Below are positions 29,610-38,751 of a DNA stretch of 64,000 nucleotides, piece after piece (within the stretch, counting starts at the first letter, position 1; each line of letters begins with the position of its first letter). The notes beneath the pieces are model-generated. The model was given only the letters and a program-made list of their open reading frames with translations, searched no databases and was not told the DNA's origin. Both the position numbers and the translations under genes were made by a program. The DNA is from CAWKDC01 sp964383495 (GTDB lineage Bacteria; Pseudomonadota; Gammaproteobacteria; JABCZS01). The DNA is taken from NCBI GenBank assembly GCA_964383495.1, contig CAYLHG010000006.1, forward strand, positions 10,122-74,121, in the 5' to 3' direction.

Positions 29610-29980
29610 GGTTATTATTGATTACCCATGATCACATGGGGCAAATATTACTTGATACCGTGGCCCAAACTTTTGGTAACATTCCAATGCCTGCTGTTGC
29701 CGTTCCAGTATTTGGAGATACAGATCCTGATGAATGTTTGCGTTATTGTGAAAAACAAGCTGTGGCCTTGGATGAAGGCGATGGCCTGTTAATTTTTACA
29801 GATATTTGTGGTGCAACACCAGATAACATTGCAAAACGTTTAAGCAGTGATACACGTGTGGTTATTTCCGGCTTATCATTGCCCATGTTATTTCGCGTAA
29901 TGAACAATCCCCAGTTGTCTTTGGAGACCCTCTCTCAAAAGGCAATTTCAGGCGGACATGATGGAATCATCTGCGAGTAA
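29603..29980 (+). CDS. PTS mannose-type EIIA domain protein, probable ATT start
   Basis: Single-domain EIIA of the mannose/fructose/sorbose family, 125 aa. A TTG at 29618 would give MITHDHMGQ and remove the first beta strand. The in-frame ATT at 29603 gives MVGLLLITHDHMG, which matches the family start, puts the active-site His at residue 9 (usual 9-10), and has GAGGTG 5 nt upstream; the TTG has no such site. The gene would overlap the rapZ stop by 7 nt. The second conserved region LLIFTDICGATPDNIA is intact. No EIIB/C/D partners are present, so the role is likely regulatory phosphate acceptance rather than sugar uptake. The non-canonical start is an inference. Confidence 0.85.
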   Translation: MVGLLLITHDHMGQILLDTVAQTFGNIPMPAVAVPVFGDTDPDECLRYCEKQAVALDEGDGLLIFTDICGATPDNIAKRLSSDTRVVISGLSLPMLFRVMNNPQLSLETLSQKAISGGHDGIICE

Positions 29981-29987
29981 CGCCACC

Positions 29988-31565
29988 CTACCAGGCAGCT
30001 CCTTCCACTGCAGCATAATCTTTCGCAATAGACGCAGAGCGGTTTCTTACTGCAAAGTATAAAATGACCGTACTAAATAATGCCATCACTAAAAAATCCC
30101 AGCCAAAAGGTATCACACCCTTCCCACCAAATGACCCTAAGTAGGAAATTAGAAATAACCCACCCAAATATGGTACCAACCAATTTGCAGCACTTAACGA
30201 TAAAACATGATTTTTTAAATTACCACGCCAATAAGCCAATACAAAAAATATAAGCCCAATTCCTATTGCAATAGCAAGTTTGTACATGGTATCCCACCCT
30301 GTCCAATAGCTCATCAAATTGCAACAATAAAACGCAACTAAACATAAAAACCGAGCAGCTGGCAAACGGAAACTCCGCTCTTGGTCAGGCAAATTAAGAC
30401 GTAAACAAAGTAAGGCTATTGGGCCTGCTGCGTAAGAAATCACCATACCGGAGACCAAAAAGCTTACCATTGATTGCCAACTCGGTAATGGTAAAAATAA
30501 AAACATCCCTAATACAAAATTTAACATGATCGCAGCAACGGGAAACCCTTGCTTATTCAAGCGCGTAAAAATAGAGGGAAAAAACCCAATTTGGCTCATC
30601 GCATAAAAAATACGTGCGGTAGAAGTGACATATACTAACCCGGCCCCCAAAGGAGATACTACCGCATCAATATACAAAAACTTTAAGAGAAGGAACAAGC
30701 CTAAGCCTGCGGCTAAACCAGCAAAAGGCCCTACATCACCCACGAAAGATAAACTGCCCCACCCATTTTCTAATGCACTCGGACTTAACGCACCAATAAA
30801 AGCTATTTGCAATCCAAGATATAACAAGAGGCAACATAAGACGGAACCCACAATTGCCAAGAAAATAGCCGCCTTAGATTTTGCCTCACCCGCCAGTTCA
30901 ACACCATGTTTAAAGCCTGTAAATGCAAATGCTACTCCACTGGCCGCTACCGCTGATAAAATGGCCTTCCAGTTTCCAAATGTATCGCCATCAGCAACGC
31001 TTACACCTATAAAATTCTCAGGATGAAAACTTTCCTTCATTAACCAGCTAATCACTAATAAAATTACGGCTATTTTAAATATAAATAAAGCAAAATTAAA
31101 CCCAACTAATCCTTTAAAGCTTGCGATATTAAACACACATAGGAACAGCATTAAAAAAGTAGCCCAGCATAAACCCACGTTCGTTAACATGGGGACACCA
31201 TCTACGTGGTGCGTTAAAGAAGTAAAATGTGTCGATGCGTATTGCAATACTGCTTGCACCTCTATCGGCGCCATGGTCAACGCAGATAGCCATGCAATCC
31301 AACTGAACATAAAACTCGTGAACGTGCCATGGCTTAATTGAGGAATTTGTGCCGTCCCACCTGCCACCGGCAACAATACGGATAATTCAGCAAAAGTAAG
31401 TGCGACCAATGCCGTTGCACCGCCTGCAATTAACCAGGCAATGATGGCTCCAGAGCCCGCCATTTTAGCGGCGTAAAAAGGTGCGAACAGCCACGCAGAG
31501 CCTACCATGCCATTGATGCTTAGAAAAAGAAGCGTCAATGGTGAAAACCTTCTGCTCAGCTTCAT
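29988..31565 (-). CDS. APC-superfamily amino acid permease
   Basis: 525 aa polytopic inner-membrane carrier, about 12-14 hydrophobic helices. The N-terminal signature SINGMVGSAWLFAPFYAAKMAG corresponds to TM1 of APC amino acid/polyamine transporters with its unwound Gly-rich substrate site, and FAFTGFKHGVELAGEAK matches the TM6 segment. The substrate cannot be told from sequence. The stop is 7 nt from the end of the convergent EIIA gene. The gene is divergent from the beta-barrel pair. Multiple amino acid carriers in the window fit a host-dependent bacterium. Confidence 0.9.
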   Translation of the reverse strand: MKLSRRFSPLTLLFLSINGMVGSAWLFAPFYAAKMAGSGAIIAWLIAGGATALVALTFAELSVLLPVAGGTAQIPQLSHGTFTSFMFSWIAWLSALTMAPIEVQAVLQYASTHFTSLTHHVDGVPMLTNVGLCWATFLMLFLCVFNIASFKGLVGFNFALFIFKIAVILLVISWLMKESFHPENFIGVSVADGDTFGNWKAILSAVAASGVAFAFTGFKHGVELAGEAKSKAAIFLAIVGSVLCCLLLYLGLQIAFIGALSPSALENGWGSLSFVGDVGPFAGLAAGLGLFLLLKFLYIDAVVSPLGAGLVYVTSTARIFYAMSQIGFFPSIFTRLNKQGFPVAAIMLNFVLGMFLFLPLPSWQSMVSFLVSGMVISYAAGPIALLCLRLNLPDQERSFRLPAARFLCLVAFYCCNLMSYWTGWDTMYKLAIAIGIGLIFFVLAYWRGNLKNHVLSLSAANWLVPYLGGLFLISYLGSFGGKGVIPFGWDFLVMALFSTVILYFAVRNRSASIAKDYAAVEGAAW

Positions 31566-31684
31566 AAAATTTCCTTCCCCGTGATATGCCTAATTTTTCT
31601 AGCGATCAAAGCATATCGGCTTTTATTTAAAATCACAAGGATCTACTATAATAAAATACCTATTTTAATCTTGTGAGGGACCAC

Positions 31685-32356
31685 ATGAAAATATCAGCAA
31701 CAGGAGCAATATTGCTCGCTCTCATCACCACCTCAGCCTTAGCAGCTGACCGCGGCGCCTTTTACGTAGAAGGTAAGTTCGGTGGATCACATGGTGATGC
31801 ACAATCTATTAAAAGTCCTGTTTATACCGTTTCTCCTGATCACTTTCAAGAAAATGTATTTGTGTGGGGCGGCGCAATAGGTTACACGTACAAACCCTGG
31901 GCGCTACCCTTACGTATGGAAATAGAGTATCTGTACCGCAACCACTATCCTTATGACACCACCTTAATAGATGCGGCCTCCATCAGTACTTATGTCAACA
32001 CACAAACCATTTTAGGTAACGCTTATTTTGATATTCCATTCACACCCATGGTGGGTGTATTTTTCGGTGCGGGAGGCGGCGGCGCCGTTTCCACCAGCTA
32101 TTCAACTTATCATTCGCCTTCTTATGGTGCTATCACTGAAAGAGAAGACAGGGCTAGCGGTACTTGGATGGGCACTGCAGGTTTGAGTGTTACACCGGTT
32201 AAGTGGCTTGTGCTTGATTTGAGTTATCGTTACTCGGGATTGGGCTCCATTCAGTGGGATGCAATATTTTCAGAAATGAGTAGCAATAATTTTAACGCGC
32301 AAGAAATCATGCTGGGTGTGCGTGTCATGATTCCTGACTTGTACCCAGGCAGGTAG
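31685..32356 (+). CDS. Outer-membrane beta-barrel protein, copy 1
   Basis: 223 aa from the ATG at 31685, preceded by GAGGGA at a 4-nt spacing (a GTG at 31673 is in frame but lies on the far side of that site). Signal peptide MKISATGAILLALITTSALA with cleavage after ALA. The mature protein is a row of amphipathic strands of the OmpA/OmpX-like 8-strand type (GAFYVEGKFGGSHG; GGAIGYTYKPW; LRMEIEYLYRNHY; LVLDLSYRYSGLG; EIMLGVRVMIP). It is a tandem paralogue of the next gene, sharing most strand sequences. A -10-like TATAAT is at 31647-31652 but no good -35 was found. Likely surface porin/adhesin; exact role unknown. Confidence 0.9.
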   Translation: MKISATGAILLALITTSALAADRGAFYVEGKFGGSHGDAQSIKSPVYTVSPDHFQENVFVWGGAIGYTYKPWALPLRMEIEYLYRNHYPYDTTLIDAASISTYVNTQTILGNAYFDIPFTPMVGVFFGAGGGGAVSTSYSTYHSPSYGAITEREDRASGTWMGTAGLSVTPVKWLVLDLSYRYSGLGSIQWDAIFSEMSSNNFNAQEIMLGVRVMIPDLYPGR

Positions 32357-32363
32357 CTTGTTT

Positions 32364-32391
32364 TTGCAAATTAAAGATGCTGTTCTATACT
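32364..32391 (+). promoter_or_regulatory. Promoter of beta-barrel copy 2
   Basis: TTGCAA at 32364-32369, 16 nt, TATACT at 32386-32391, just upstream of the second barrel gene. This lets the second copy be expressed independently of the first. Confidence 0.55.
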
Positions 32392-32422
32392 TTTTTTACT
32401 ATCATTTGTTCTGAGGGTCACT

Positions 32423-33187
32423 ATGAATAAAATATTGCTTTGTTCCGCAGCCCTTGCGTTGTTTGCAGGGAATGCCATGGCGGATGGCATCTATGTAGCC
32501 GGTAAGGTTGGGGGTTCCAATGGAGAAGCAAGTTCCATCGAAACAGAACCACGCTACAGCGCATTCACCAATGAAGTCACTGATCGCGACTTCACAAATA
32601 ACGTCTTTTCTTGGGGCGGTGCAGTAGGCTACACCTACGACAAATGGCTCGTTCCTTTACGAATGGAAGCAGAATATCTTTATCGCAATCATTATGAATA
32701 CAATACGAACTTCGAAGGATTGTCACCCAGTGAAATGAGCCTTCAATCGAATGTAGATACACAAACTATTTTGGCTAACTTCTACCTCGATGTGCCTGTC
32801 ACCGATATGTTCGGCGTATTCTTTGGCGCTGGCTTAGGCGAAGCGATTTCTACGACACACTCTAAATCTCCTGGTACATTTGGTAGCTTAGGCGGGCAAG
32901 AGATCAAAGGTAGCGAAGACAATGCTTCCTTTAGCTGGATGGGAACCGCGGGTATTACCGTTTCACCATTAAAATGGTTATCCTTCGATCTTAGCTATCG
33001 TTACTCTGATTTAGGCGATATTAGCTGGGAAACAGGCAATGGCAACTTTGGTACTGTTGCAGCGCTTGAAACAGATGATTTTGCTGCTCAAGAGTTGTAC
33101 CTCGGTGTACGGGTTATGGTGCCTAATATGGTGAAAAAACATAAACATAAGAAAGTGAAACACCATAACGTATACACAGATAAATAA
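32423..33187 (+). CDS. Outer-membrane beta-barrel protein, copy 2, with Lys/His-rich tail
   Basis: 254 aa with signal peptide MNKILLCSAALALFAGNAMA and GAGGGT before the ATG. Strand for strand it matches copy 1: DGIYVAGKVGGSNG, GGAVGYTYDKW, LRMEAEYLYRNHYEYN, LSFDLSYRYSDLGDISW, ELYLGVRVMVPN. It differs by longer extracellular loops and by about 17 residues after the last strand that are rich in Lys and His (KKHKHKKVKHHN). Barrels normally end at the last strand, so the tail must lie in the periplasm, possibly binding metal or peptidoglycan. It is followed at once by an intrinsic terminator, so the pair forms a discrete locus. Confidence 0.9.
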   Translation: MNKILLCSAALALFAGNAMADGIYVAGKVGGSNGEASSIETEPRYSAFTNEVTDRDFTNNVFSWGGAVGYTYDKWLVPLRMEAEYLYRNHYEYNTNFEGLSPSEMSLQSNVDTQTILANFYLDVPVTDMFGVFFGAGLGEAISTTHSKSPGTFGSLGGQEIKGSEDNASFSWMGTAGITVSPLKWLSFDLSYRYSDLGDISWETGNGNFGTVAALETDDFAAQELYLGVRVMVPNMVKKHKHKKVKHHNVYTDK

Positions 33188-33200
33188 GGAGCTCTCTCTG

Positions 33201-33230
33201 AAAAAGCCGGTCTAGACCGGCTTTTTTTTT
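33201..33230 (+). terminator. Rho-independent terminator after the beta-barrel pair
   Basis: A perfect palindrome AAGCCGGTCTAGACCGGCTT forms a GC-rich stem and is followed by a run of T residues, 13 nt after the stop of barrel copy 2. Confidence 0.93.
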
Positions 33231-33281
33231 GGCCCTTACTCATGGTACACTCAGATGTTTGTTGGATCGAGGACATGCCTT

Positions 33282-35249
33282 ATGGCCGATGAGCCTGTAA
33301 TGACAGAATCACATGATATTTCAGGTCTTTTAGAGGCTGCGCGCACGAAGCTTGAGGCTCTTACCCCTCAAGTACAGAAGGAAATTACACAAAAACTCAC
33401 CTCTTCAGAAATCCCCTCTCATATAACCGGCAACCTGGACGCTTCCGCATCAGACCAAGAAAACCAAAAGGATCCTGGAGCTGAAAATCAATGCTTTGAA
33501 ACATTATGGAAAGCCCAAAAAGCCGTACTAGAAGCATTACTCCAAGCCCAAGCAAACCTTGTTCAAGCTGATACTGAAGAAAAGCTAAAACAGGCCCGAA
33601 CCGACCTGAGAACAGCAAAAGAGTACCTTAAAAAAATTAATGAAGCCCCTCGGTTGTACGGCCCACGAGCTCTTTCTCTACGTAAAGATTGTGCAGAGCA
33701 AGCCAGAGAAGAGCAAAAAGTCTCAACAACTGCTGATCCCCCCTCGTTACTCCATAGAAGTGCCCAGGTTGAAGAAGAGCTTGAAGAAGCAACGGAAGAG
33801 CTACAACGCTTAGAAAATAAAGCCAACCGCCTGTGGTATGACATCCATCAATGGAGCTGGGCTGAGCTCAAAGGACGTTTTTTTTCGTTTAACTACGCAA
33901 CCCTGTGCGCAATTGGCATTGTAGCTAGCCTGATGGCCTTAAGCCTTTCTTTTTTATCCACCTGGGAAGGTGCAATTTTAGCTGCATGTGTCACTTTTTT
34001 CGTTAATTTTGATGGGTTCTGGGACAACGTGCCTCGCCTGTTTGAGCATCATCGCAGCAGCAAACTCAAAACAAATTATCTCATCGGTTACAGATTATTC
34101 GCAGGGTTGTGCATTCTCACTGCTGCGTTTTTGATGACATCGATCAACCTAGGCGGTATGCTTGATTTAACAGAAGGCGTGAGCTATTGGGCCACATTTG
34201 CTGCCACTATATACTTCGGCATGACTGTATTTGCCATGCAGGGTTTGTTTACGCAAGAACCGCGCAAATGGTTTGCTCATGCAAGCGAGCACGGTATTGG
34301 GGGAAGCTTGAAAGCATTTGGCGAACAAATGTTATACGGCCCTTCCCCTACAGACAAAACACTAACACTGACTACTTTATTAGGCGCTTTTTCTCGTGTA
34401 TCGCTCTTTTTAGTGTTTGGCGCTATTACCATGTATGCTACTTATATAGCTGCAGATTTTGCGAGTGAAACCTTTATAGGCATTTTTGAAGAATTTTTTC
34501 AACATACTAGTGAAGCAAATTGGGCACAGGATACACATCTTTCGAGCATTGCCCCCTATCTTGCAGGGCTTTTTTTGATTGGGCGGGGATCTTACAACAT
34601 CAGTTTATCGCATAAACTAGCGATGCTCACGACAGAATTATTGGAAAATTGCGGGAGTGCTTGGAAGAAAGAAACAAATGCTTTGCAAGCATTATTAGGA
34701 TTTAGCCCAATCATCACAAAATGCTTAACAGTTATCCCCATTATTCCTGTTATTGCTTTAATACCATTAGCCATAGGTGGCATCAAGATACTATGGCAAA
34801 AAGAAAAAAATTGTTGGAGTGAAGCATGGAATTATGCACAAACACAAAACGAGTTAAAAGGCTCTTATTTTTTTCTTCCTCATTTTTTAGCAAGAGGTTT
34901 TTATAATCATATGGTCATAGAGGGAGGGATAAATGCTTACAACAATGGAGCATTGAGTAAATATGCCAAGTTTAAGGGAGAAATAGACCGTGATGATATG
35001 ACAGAAAAACAAGAGTTCAAAGAAGACCTTGCGGGAGTCAGTGGTTTTACAGGTTCATTTGGATTTAACCGCTTGGCATCAGGCACGCGTGCCGCGGCAG
35101 CGATGAATGATAACAAATATATGTCTCTTGATACAGACAATGAAGATAATGTGGTTGAGCTGCTCAGTTTTCAATATCGACAAAAAGAAAAGCAGGGAGA
35201 GTATACAAGTGTTATGGAATACACAAAAAGAAAATCTCTACCCGCATAA
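33282..35249 (+). CDS. Orphan polytopic membrane protein with coiled-coil N-terminus
   Basis: 655 aa from the ATG at 33282, with GAGGA 8-9 nt upstream; the open frame reaches back to 33255 without a ribosome-binding site. Residues about 60-190 are charged, heptad-like helices (LHRSAQVEEELEEATEELQRLENKANRL), probably a coiled coil. About seven hydrophobic helices follow (e.g. LCAIGIVASLMALSLSFL, CILTAAFLMTSINLGG, CLTVIPIIPVIALIPLAIGG). The C-terminal ~110 residues are soluble and polar. No recognised family, no signal peptide. The last 12 nt overlap the convergent pmbA 3' end. A large coiled-coil plus TM architecture is common among secreted effectors of intracellular bacteria, but nothing here proves export. 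Confidence 0.8.
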   Translation: MADEPVMTESHDISGLLEAARTKLEALTPQVQKEITQKLTSSEIPSHITGNLDASASDQENQKDPGAENQCFETLWKAQKAVLEALLQAQANLVQADTEEKLKQARTDLRTAKEYLKKINEAPRLYGPRALSLRKDCAEQAREEQKVSTTADPPSLLHRSAQVEEELEEATEELQRLENKANRLWYDIHQWSWAELKGRFFSFNYATLCAIGIVASLMALSLSFLSTWEGAILAACVTFFVNFDGFWDNVPRLFEHHRSSKLKTNYLIGYRLFAGLCILTAAFLMTSINLGGMLDLTEGVSYWATFAATIYFGMTVFAMQGLFTQEPRKWFAHASEHGIGGSLKAFGEQMLYGPSPTDKTLTLTTLLGAFSRVSLFLVFGAITMYATYIAADFASETFIGIFEEFFQHTSEANWAQDTHLSSIAPYLAGLFLIGRGSYNISLSHKLAMLTTELLENCGSAWKKETNALQALLGFSPIITKCLTVIPIIPVIALIPLAIGGIKILWQKEKNCWSEAWNYAQTQNELKGSYFFLPHFLARGFYNHMVIEGGINAYNNGALSKYAKFKGEIDRDDMTEKQEFKEDLAGVSGFTGSFGFNRLASGTRAAAAMNDNKYMSLDTDNEDNVVELLSFQYRQKEKQGEYTSVMEYTKRKSLPA

Positions 35250-36560
35250 CCCTCCCGCTACCGTCATCTCAGCTATTAACATCGACCCCGTCTGCACCTG
35301 CCCACGCGTGTCTACATCAGCTCCTACCATAACAATATTTGCAAACATATCCCGAAGATTCCCTGCAATCGTAATATTCTCCACAGGGAATTGAATCATT
35401 CCATTTTCAACCCAAAATCCAGATGCACCGCGAGAATAATCGCCCGTCACCATATTCACACCTTGTCCCATCAATTCTGTAACATATAATCCTTTATCCA
35501 TATGACGCAATAACCCCGCCAATCCCTCTTTCCCCGATTGCAAAACCACATTATGCGCACCACCTGCATTGCCCGTAGAAGCCATTTTCAAGCGCCGACC
35601 CGTATATGTGCTTAGTAAATATCCTTGCAATACGCCGTCTTTCACCAAATGACGGTGTATTGTTTGCACACCATCATTGTCTGCATTACAGGACGCAATA
35701 CCTTTTAATAAAAAAGGATCATCTTCTATCTGCATAAATGCTGGAAAAACCTGCTCTCCCAATGCGCCGCATAAAAAAGAAGCATCGCGATACAATGCGC
35801 CACCACTGATGGCAGATAAAAAATGATGCATTAACCCAGCTGCGAGAGGTGGATCAAATAAAACAGGAACTCGTGTTGTTGGAATAGATCGCGCGTCTAA
35901 TCTCGACACAGTACGCTGCACAGCTTGTGTCACAATTTCTTCCGTGGGCAACAAATCTCGATAATCACGCCGCGTATCATAAGCGTAATCCCGCTGCATT
36001 TGCCCATGTTGCTCTGCAATCAACACACAAGAAATGTTATGTCGCGTGCGTGTTTCCTCTTCAAAAAAACCAAGACTATTGCCAAATACTTGTGTTGCCC
36101 GTTGCGTGGCAATGTGTACGCCTTCAGATTGCTTAATCCGTTTGTCTTGCCCTAATGCTTGTTTTTCGATCATAATCCCTAAATCAATGGCTGCTTGTGG
36201 CGTGATATCCCAAGTGTGATCTAACGATAATGGCCGAAAATGTTGCGCTAATTCATTGGGTGAAGGCAACCCTTCATAAGGATCTTCTTCTAACGCATCT
36301 GCCATTTCTATAGCCCGTAATACCGCTTTATCAATGGATGCATGGGAAGGATCAGAAATACCCACTGTCGCCTTCTTTTTATTTCGGTACACATTCAAAG
36401 CCAATGCTTTTTCACCAGTGAATTGAACTGTTTCAACGTCTAAATTACGCACCATGACATCAAAACCTTCTACCTGTGCAAGCGTTACTTCGCAATCTGT
36501 TGCACCCGCTGCTTTGGCTTTTTCTAATGTGTAGGCAACGATATTTTTAAAAGAAGACAT
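35238..36560 (-). CDS. pmbA: Metalloprotease PmbA (TldE)
   Basis: Partner of TldD; the heterodimer degrades unfolded peptides, matures microcin B17-type peptides and destroys the CcdA antitoxin in E. coli. 440 aa, close to the usual ~450. The N-terminal pattern ATDCEVTLAQVEGFDV and the C-terminal TGDYSRGASGFWVENG are family landmarks; PmbA lacks the TldD zinc motif, as here. AAGGAA lies 8 nt before the ATG. It sits 66 nt downstream of tldD on the same strand, a tight arrangement (in E. coli the two are unlinked). Confidence 0.96.
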   Translation of the reverse strand: MSSFKNIVAYTLEKAKAAGATDCEVTLAQVEGFDVMVRNLDVETVQFTGEKALALNVYRNKKKATVGISDPSHASIDKAVLRAIEMADALEEDPYEGLPSPNELAQHFRPLSLDHTWDITPQAAIDLGIMIEKQALGQDKRIKQSEGVHIATQRATQVFGNSLGFFEEETRTRHNISCVLIAEQHGQMQRDYAYDTRRDYRDLLPTEEIVTQAVQRTVSRLDARSIPTTRVPVLFDPPLAAGLMHHFLSAISGGALYRDASFLCGALGEQVFPAFMQIEDDPFLLKGIASCNADNDGVQTIHRHLVKDGVLQGYLLSTYTGRRLKMASTGNAGGAHNVVLQSGKEGLAGLLRHMDKGLYVTELMGQGVNMVTGDYSRGASGFWVENGMIQFPVENITIAGNLRDMFANIVMVGADVDTRGQVQTGSMLIAEMTVAGGLCG

Positions 36561-36626
36561 ATCAATATTCCTTACTGTTCCTGTTCACTCACGTAAAACC
36601 CCGCCTTACAGCAGAGTTTTTAATAG

Positions 36627-38069
36627 TTAATGCTCCGTTCCACCCACTGTCATTTCATCCACTCGTAACGTAGGCTGACCAACCCCCACAGGTACGGATT
36701 GCCCTTGCTTTCCACACACACCAACACCTTGATCAAGTGCCAAATCGTGTCCCACCATGGAAATTTTTTGCATTACTTCAGGCCCCATGCCAATCAGCGT
36801 TGCACCTTTCACAGGCCGCGTCACTTTTCCTTTTTCAATTAAATAAGCTTCGCTAGTGGTGAATACAAATTTGCCAGACGTAATATCCACTTGTCCACCT
36901 GAAAAATTCACAGCATAAATCCCTTTTTCAACGCTGGAAATAATATCTCCAGGTTCACTCTTTCCCGCTAATAAATAAGTATTTGTCATGCGTGGCATGG
37001 GCAAGTGCGCATAAGATTCACGCCGACCATTCCCTGTAGGTTTCATGCCCATCAATTTTGCGTTCATTTTATCTTGCATATAATTTTTTAAAATACCATT
37101 TTCAATCAGCACAGTGCATTCTGATGGAACACCCTCATCATCAATGGTTAATGATCCTCGCCGGTGCGCTAATGTTCCATCATCCACTACGGTTACAAGC
37201 GAGCTTGCTACTTGTTCCCCTAAACGGCCCGAGTAAAAACTGCTTCCTTTACGATTGAAATCACCTTCTAAACCATGGCCCACTGCCTCGTGCAATAATA
37301 CGCCTGGCCAACCAGGGCCTAACACCACAGGCATCAACCCTGCTGGCGCTTGAATGGCTTCTAAATTCAACAAAGCCAAACGCACTGCCTCTGCAGCGTG
37401 ATGTTCTGCTGTTTTCAAATCAATAATGGAACGGTAATCTGTTCGTCCACCGCCTCCTGAAAAGCCTTGCTCACGACGCGAGCCTGATTGCGCAATCACA
37501 CGCACATCCAAACGCACTAATGGACGAATATCGGCTGCCAATGAACCATCTTGCGACATCACTAACACAACTTCATGTGAACCAGAAAGACCCGTCATCA
37601 CTTGTGTGATGCGGGGATCTAAACTTCTCGCAAAACGATCAATATGTTGTAACACAGCCATTTTTTCTGCTGTCGTTACACTTTCGAGCGGATCAACAGG
37701 AGCATATAAAGCACGCGGTACCGCAGGATGTGATGACACCGGCACGGCATTTCCACCGCCATGGCGTGCAATGCTTTTAGCCGCTTGCGTGGCTTTTTCC
37801 AACGCATGAAAACTAAGCTCATCGCTGTAAGCAAACCCCGTTTTTTCACCACTGATCGCTCTAATACCAACGCCTTTATCAAGACTAAAACTATTCCCCT
37901 TCACTTTGCCATCTTCCAGCCCAAAATGCTCGTGTTGCACTACTTGAAAATACAAATCTGCTTGATCAATGGCTTTGCCATGAAGATGTGATAACAATTG
38001 AGACAATGCTGTTTCAGTCAACGCAGTTGGCGCTAATAAAATATCTTTGGCTTTATTGAGAATGTCCAT
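36627..38069 (-). CDS. tldD: Metalloprotease TldD
   Basis: Catalytic subunit of the TldD/TldE peptidase. 480 aa, normal length. The zinc-binding HExxxH motif is present as HEAVGHGLEGD near residue 257, followed by GVPSECTVLIENG and the C-terminal TSGKFVFTTSEAYLIEKGK. Upstream gene of the tldD-pmbA pair and divergent from the ZapB-like gene. Confidence 0.97.
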   Translation of the reverse strand: MDILNKAKDILLAPTALTETALSQLLSHLHGKAIDQADLYFQVVQHEHFGLEDGKVKGNSFSLDKGVGIRAISGEKTGFAYSDELSFHALEKATQAAKSIARHGGGNAVPVSSHPAVPRALYAPVDPLESVTTAEKMAVLQHIDRFARSLDPRITQVMTGLSGSHEVVLVMSQDGSLAADIRPLVRLDVRVIAQSGSRREQGFSGGGGRTDYRSIIDLKTAEHHAAEAVRLALLNLEAIQAPAGLMPVVLGPGWPGVLLHEAVGHGLEGDFNRKGSSFYSGRLGEQVASSLVTVVDDGTLAHRRGSLTIDDEGVPSECTVLIENGILKNYMQDKMNAKLMGMKPTGNGRRESYAHLPMPRMTNTYLLAGKSEPGDIISSVEKGIYAVNFSGGQVDITSGKFVFTTSEAYLIEKGKVTRPVKGATLIGMGPEVMQKISMVGHDLALDQGVGVCGKQGQSVPVGVGQPTLRVDEMTVGGTEH

Positions 38070-38192
38070 AGCTTTCGTGGCTCTTTAAAAAGGAAAAAAC
38101 AGTGTATCACATTTTGCTTAAAAATCTTCATGTTTAAAAGCTGAGCCATGATATACTCTTACACGCATAATGCAACAAACAAGGAGTTCCCC

Positions 38193-38411
38193 ATGGCTGA
38201 AATACTATTCCAAGATCTTGAAACAAGAATTGAGCATTTAATCAGTACCACTCGCAAGCTGAAGGAAGAAAATGCATTTTTAAAAGAGATGGTAGATGAG
38301 TTAGAGAAAGAAAGATTAGAATGGCAAGAGAAACATACGCAAGCCCGTGCTAGAATAGAAAAAGTACTGGAACATTTAAAAGCCATGGACATTGCTGATG
38401 AGTCTCAATAA
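38193..38411 (+). CDS. Small ZapB-like coiled-coil cell-division protein (TIGR02449 type)
   Basis: 72 aa from the ATG at 38193, preceded by AAGGAG; the open frame extends to 38148 without support. The protein is almost wholly one coiled coil (LETRIEHLISTTRKLKEENAFLKEMVDELEKERLEWQ). It is the small protein usually encoded just upstream of zapA in gammaproteobacteria and is thought to act like ZapB at the Z-ring. Its 3' end overlaps zapA by 14 nt. Confidence 0.88.
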   Translation: MAEILFQDLETRIEHLISTTRKLKEENAFLKEMVDELEKERLEWQEKHTQARARIEKVLEHLKAMDIADESQ

Positions 38412-38688
38412 AGATACAATACGTATTCAGCTGTTGGGCAAGCCTTATACCATGGCTTGCTCAACGGAAGAAACGTTACGTCTGAAAGCAGCTGCGCAAT
38501 ATGTGGATGAAAAAGTCCGCTTACTAGCAGCAACCCATCGAGGCCTTCCTACGGAAAGAATGGCAGTGATGGTGGCTTTAGAGCTTTCACATGAACTGCT
38601 CATTCACCGCGGTGAGTTATCAGTTTACAAAGAAAGTTTGGAAGCCAAGATGAAAGCATTAACGGCGGCGTTGGATGAGGCGCTGTGA
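38398..38688 (+). CDS. zapA: Cell division protein ZapA
   Basis: Binds and bundles FtsZ at the Z-ring. 96 aa from the ATG at 38398 (a TTG two codons earlier is also possible). Typical layout: N-terminal beta strands (TIRIQLLGKPYTMACS, EETLRLKAAAQYVDEKV) and a C-terminal helix (MAVMVALELSHELL). It overlaps the ZapB-like gene and is followed by 6S RNA and the 5-formyl-THF cyclo-ligase, the conserved zapA-ssrS-ygfA cluster. Confidence 0.93.
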   Translation: MSLNKDTIRIQLLGKPYTMACSTEETLRLKAAAQYVDEKVRLLAATHRGLPTERMAVMVALELSHELLIHRGELSVYKESLEAKMKALTAALDEAL

Positions 38689-38751
38689 TACCGTACCGTA
38701 TGCCAAAACCTCTGCATATTGTGGCTATACGGTTGTTAATGAGTAAACGCT

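Noticed and set aside
30625..31026. Plus-strand frame of 133 codons
   Set aside because: Antisense to the APC permease; Lys/Pro/Ala composition reflects the complement of hydrophobic codons.
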